From: Bacillota bacterium
GTDB lineage: Bacteria; Bacillota; Clostridia; Lachnospirales; Lachnospiraceae
Direction of reading: 5' to 3'
Assembly (NCBI GenBank): GCA_023443225.1
Contig: JAEZVF010000084.1
Location: forward strand, 1-34,921
DNA length: 34,921 nucleotides
This document shows, piece after piece, positions 32,501-34,921 of the stretch (position 1 is the stretch's first letter; each line of letters starts with the position of its first letter). The notes below the pieces were generated by a model that ran no database searches, was not told the origin of the DNA, and was given only the letters and a program-made list of their open reading frames with translations. Both the position numbers and the translations under genes were made by a program.

Positions 32501-32587
32501 TTATGATTTTTTGCAGCGAAACTCTAGTAAAACTGTCATTTTGAATGAAAAAATCTACAAAAACTTACACATGCAGCCAAGTTAAGG

Positions 32588-32616
32588 TTGACAGTAACAG
32601 CCATGTTTGATATAAT
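32588..32616 (+). promoter_or_regulatory. Near-perfect sigmaA promoter of the NlpC/P60 gene
   Basis: TTGACA (32588-32593), 17 bases, and TATAAT (32611-32616), with an extended TGA before the -10. It is the best sigmaA promoter in the window. The leader is about 90 bases. Confidence 0.9.
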
Positions 32617-32710
32617 TACCTCATAAATTTAATAATTTTGTAATATTTAATTTATATTTAACACGAATGAACACGTTAATAACGTTAAATCACAAGGAGG
32701 TAACTTTCCG

Positions 32711-34039
32711 ATGATAAAACTGTCAGTTTTAAGAACGACTGTATGTACATCAGCTTTAATAATTTCGTTAAGTTCCGGCGTTGCGGTAACCGCTAGCCCC
32801 GGTACATATAAAATCTCTGATTTAGGATTAGCAGGGATCAGTGCTTCTCTCGACATATATTCAGGAACAGAAGTAACACAGGAAACCGATCCAATTGATG
32901 AATTTATGGAGACACTGAAACAAGAGGATGCAACGGCCCAAGACGCTCAAAAAGAAGAAACGGAAACAGATAACGATACAGAGGTTACCGGAGTGGTTTC
33001 TCCATATGCGAATCTGGGTATATCTATAGCGAATGACTATGTTAATATTAGATCAGAAGCGAATACGGAAAGTGAAATCGTAGGAAAATTATATCAGGGT
33101 TGTGCTACCGATATATTGGAATACGTAGGAGAGTGGGTAAAGATTAAGTCGGGTAATGTAGAAGGTTATATTAATGCTACTTATCTAGCGATTGGACCAG
33201 AAGCAGAAGCTTTAATTGACAAGTATGCAACAAAGTATGCGACGGTCGTAGGTACTCAGACACTCCGAGTTAGAGAAGGTAAGAGTATAGATGCAATTAC
33301 TACAACCTTGATTCCTGAAGGTGAGACTTATTTCGTAATAAAAGAGTTTAAGGATTGGGTTAAGATACAGATCGATGATGGTGACGGCGACGCTGGCGGC
33401 GAATCAGGATTTGTATCAAAAGACTACATAGAGATTTCGGTTAAGTTTGAATATGCTATATCTATCGAAGAGGAGCAGGCCAAATTAGCCGCTGAAGAAG
33501 CTGCAAGACAAGCCGAGATTGAACGATTAGAACAACTTGCACAAGAACAGGAAGCAAAACGGAAATCTGAACAGGCAAGTAAAGAAAGAGCAGAAAAGAC
33601 TGCAACACAAAAAGATTCTGCTAAGAAAGAATCTTCAAATTCACAAAGCAGTAATGAATCGAGTGGCAGCAGTTCTTCCTCAGGACAGGCTATCGCTGAT
33701 TATGCAGTTAAATTTGTTGGTAATCCTTATGTTTGGGGTGGTGAAAGTTTAACAAGCGGTGCAGATTGCTCTGGATTTGTTAAGTCTATCTATTCACATT
33801 TTGGATATTCAATTAGCAGAACTTCAAGCTCACAATCTTCAAGTGCCGGTTATGAAGTTGATTTAAGCAATCGCCAGGCGGGAGATTTGATCTTCTATTG
33901 TAACAGTAGCGGTAATGTAAATCACGTAGCACTCTATATCGGTAACAATCAGGTAGTACATGCTAGTAATAGAAGAGAAGGTATTAAGATTTCAGCATAC
34001 AATTACCGTACACCTTATAAGGTTAGAAGAATATTGTAA
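32711..34039 (+). CDS. Secreted SH3-SH3-NlpC/P60 cell-wall hydrolase
   Basis: The 442-residue protein has an N-terminal signal peptide (hydrophobic core about residues 8-25, likely cut near TAS at 27-29). Two bacterial SH3 domains follow (about 95-160, VNIRSEANTESEIVGKLY; about 175-245, LRVREGKSIDAITTTLI), then a Glu/Ala/Gln-rich coiled coil (about 255-305), a Ser-rich linker (about 308-330) and a C-terminal NlpC/P60 domain with the catalytic C353 (GADCSGF), H405 (NHVALYIG) and H417. It cleaves peptidoglycan stem peptides outside the membrane. The second SH3 domain holds an Asp/Gly insert (DGDGDAGGESG). AAGGAGGT precedes ATG 32711. Confidence 0.93.
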   Translation: MIKLSVLRTTVCTSALIISLSSGVAVTASPGTYKISDLGLAGISASLDIYSGTEVTQETDPIDEFMETLKQEDATAQDAQKEETETDNDTEVTGVVSPYANLGISIANDYVNIRSEANTESEIVGKLYQGCATDILEYVGEWVKIKSGNVEGYINATYLAIGPEAEALIDKYATKYATVVGTQTLRVREGKSIDAITTTLIPEGETYFVIKEFKDWVKIQIDDGDGDAGGESGFVSKDYIEISVKFEYAISIEEEQAKLAAEEAARQAEIERLEQLAQEQEAKRKSEQASKERAEKTATQKDSAKKESSNSQSSNESSGSSSSSGQAIADYAVKFVGNPYVWGGESLTSGADCSGFVKSIYSHFGYSISRTSSSQSSSAGYEVDLSNRQAGDLIFYCNSSGNVNHVALYIGNNQVVHASNRREGIKISAYNYRTPYKVRRIL

Positions 34040-34091
34040 TTTGTATTATAGTGTTATTTAAAAGGATAAATGTAAAGAAGTTTAATGTAAA

Positions 34092-34138
34092 GTTGGGGTA
34101 TGTGATTTGAAATCACATACCCCTAGTTATTATAGATT
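34092..34138. repeat. Solo copy of the ISL3 right-end hairpin
   Basis: A perfect 29-base palindrome, GGGGTATGTGATTT (34095-34108), G, AAATCACATACCCC (34110-34123), then TATTATAGA. It closely matches the right end of the IS at 19567-19616, which has GTTGG, TATGTGATTT, ATCACATACCCC and TTATTATAGA in the same order. The terminal GGCTC is changed here. It may be an IS relic or a small non-autonomous derivative; it sits just after the NlpC gene. Confidence 0.8.
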
Positions 34139-34153
34139 CGTTAAATTAGAATT

Positions 34154-34197
34154 AAAAATAGGTTCTATATTTGCTAATAATATAGGGCCTATTTTTT
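34154..34197 (+). terminator. Terminator downstream of the NlpC/P60 gene
   Basis: AAATAGGTTCTATATT pairs with AATATAGGGCCTATTT, using two U-G pairs, and ends in TTTTTT (34192-34197). It is a clean intrinsic terminator. From 34198 to 34416 I see nothing that I can name. Confidence 0.85.
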
Positions 34198-34416
34198 ATT
34201 CTTTCGGCATTGTTTACGGTATTGTGCTGGTTTGCTAAGATATAATCTATTGGGTGAATGTTTTGAATATTGTTAATATTTCATCAAATAGTATGTTTTT
34301 TTATTTTTGATCTAGTATCTCCAAAAGTACTATTGACAAATTGGATGCTATACAAAATGCACAAAATGAGATTGATTGATTTGTACGAGCAAAAGTCACT
34401 CACAAAATCATTAATT

Positions 34417-34499
34417 TTATCCAAATAGTTATCCACAATTTTAAACGCCTAATTTACACGGAATTGGAGTTATACACCGAGTTATCCACATTATCCACA
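34417..34499 (+). promoter_or_regulatory. Cluster of DnaA boxes with adjacent AT-rich DNA
   Basis: Three perfect DnaA boxes TTATCCACA lie at 34429-34437, 34482-34490 and 34491-34499, with near matches TTATCCAAA (34417-34425) and TTATACACC (34470-34478). All point the same way. The following 34500-34740 is strongly AT-rich and includes the inverted repeat TAATACTAAT/ATTAGTATTA (34659-34668, 34680-34689). This is the makeup of a replication origin or of a DnaA-binding control site. No dnaA, dnaN, rpmH or rnpA is visible. Confidence 0.8.
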
Positions 34500-34771
34500 A
34501 TTTTTAACCACTGTTGTCGAATAGGAAAAGCAGTGTCAAGCACGAATATTTGTTTTGTAAGTAATGATAATTGTAGTTTATATAATCAAAATATGTAAAA
34601 ATATGGGGCAAAACAATTGTCTAAACAATAGGTTATTTAATGCAAATTATTTGAATTTTAATACTAATTTGTATTATTAATTAGTATTACCAATAATAAT
34701 AAATTATATTGTAAATTCTTGGTGTCTTTAATAGATGCTTACGTATTGACTAAAACGTAGATAGAAGTTTT

Positions 34772-34918
34772 GCGGGGTAGTATCAGTACAAGGAAATCTT
34801 GAGTTTCCGCAAATTGCAATTGAAAAACAGGAAAGTCTTACCAAAGTGCCAATCTGCCGTTTTTCGAATTGTATAAGTGTGGCAGTACATTGATTAGAGG
34901 CACTTTAATAAGCCCCGC
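34772..34918 (+). ncRNA. Candidate structured RNA, unclassified
   Basis: Nested inverted repeats make a plausible multi-branch fold: closing stem GCGGGG (34772-34777) / CCCCGC (34913-34918), hairpin GGAAA/TTTCC (34792-34796, 34804-34808), stem AAAGTGCC/GGCACTTT (34843-34850, 34899-34906) and within it CTGCC/GGCAG (34854-34858, 34881-34885). GC-rich stems stand out from the AT-rich surroundings. I do not recognise it as a known riboswitch, RNase P, tmRNA, SRP or 6S RNA. No good promoter was found, and the window stops 3 bases later. Confidence 0.5.
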
Positions 34919-34921
34919 TTG

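Noticed and set aside
34333..34358. TTGACA at 34333 as a promoter toward the DnaA boxes
   Set aside because: The TATACA and CAAAAT candidates are only 10-14 bases away, outside the workable spacing.
34417..34740. Calling the DnaA cluster oriC outright
   Set aside because: None of the usual origin genes is visible and the strong genes are oriented toward it; recorded instead as a finding with the test that would decide.
34746..34774. TTGACT at 34746 as promoter for the edge RNA
   Set aside because: The -10 position reads TTTGCG, so no promoter can be claimed.
34772..34918. RNase P RNA, because of CAGGAAAGTC near 34828
   Set aside because: The rest of the conserved RNase P core is absent and the distances do not fit.
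1..34921. CRISPR arrays, tRNA and rRNA genes, prophage genes
   Set aside because: No regular spacer-repeat pattern, no tRNA cloverleaf or rRNA sequence and no phage structural genes were seen.

Overview
The window looks like chromosomal DNA of a low-GC, motile, anaerobic Firmicute. Gene content and protein sequences fit the Lachnospiraceae (Clostridium cluster XIVa), something like Lachnoclostridium phytofermentans or Anaerocolumna. That placement is my inference from protein style and gene order, not from a search. Almost all genes are on the + strand.

Layout. (1) 1-232: tail of a methyl-accepting chemotaxis protein. (2) 656-4540: rpmG-secE-nusG-rplK-rplA, then rplJ-rplL with its own promoter and an L10 autoregulatory leader. 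rplK and rplA are each preceded by a copy of the same unusual multi-hairpin element (1821-1996 and 2460-2595). (3) 4615-4986: a small frataxin-like/DUF1801 gene that splits the usual rplL-rpoB junction. (4) 5180-13141: rpoB-rpoC with their own promoter and a structured leader. (5) 13185-18159: the str operon rpsL-rpsG-fusA-tuf, with an internal tuf promoter and overlapping palindromes before tuf. (6) 18162-19616: an intact ISL3-family insertion sequence just beyond the tuf terminator. (7) 19825-23015: mbl-flhO-flhP and a FlgJ-N rod-binding protein, in the gene order known from Bacillus subtilis. (8) 23094-27481: recD2, a sugar-nucleotidyltransferase-like gene, comFC and the flagellar gene yvyF. 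(9) 27580-29148, minus strand: cvfB/yitL and an acyl-ACP thioesterase. (10) 29481-32500: a SAM methyltransferase, a CPBP protease, a tiny yjfB motility gene (minus strand, sigma-28-like promoter) and trxB. (11) 32588-34039: a secreted SH3-SH3-NlpC/P60 wall hydrolase behind a near-consensus promoter. (12) 34040-34921: no protein gene. It holds a solo copy of one IS end, a terminator, a tight DnaA-box cluster, AT-rich DNA and, at the edge, a candidate structured RNA.

Functionally the left half is core translation and transcription machinery. The right half is accessory but coherent: cell shape, flagellar rod, motility regulation, wall hydrolysis and redox. The most interesting items are non-coding: the paired multi-hairpin elements with compensated stem changes, the DnaA-box cluster that strong genes point toward rather than away from, the terminal structured RNA, and the palindromes before tuf and over the rpoB -35 box.
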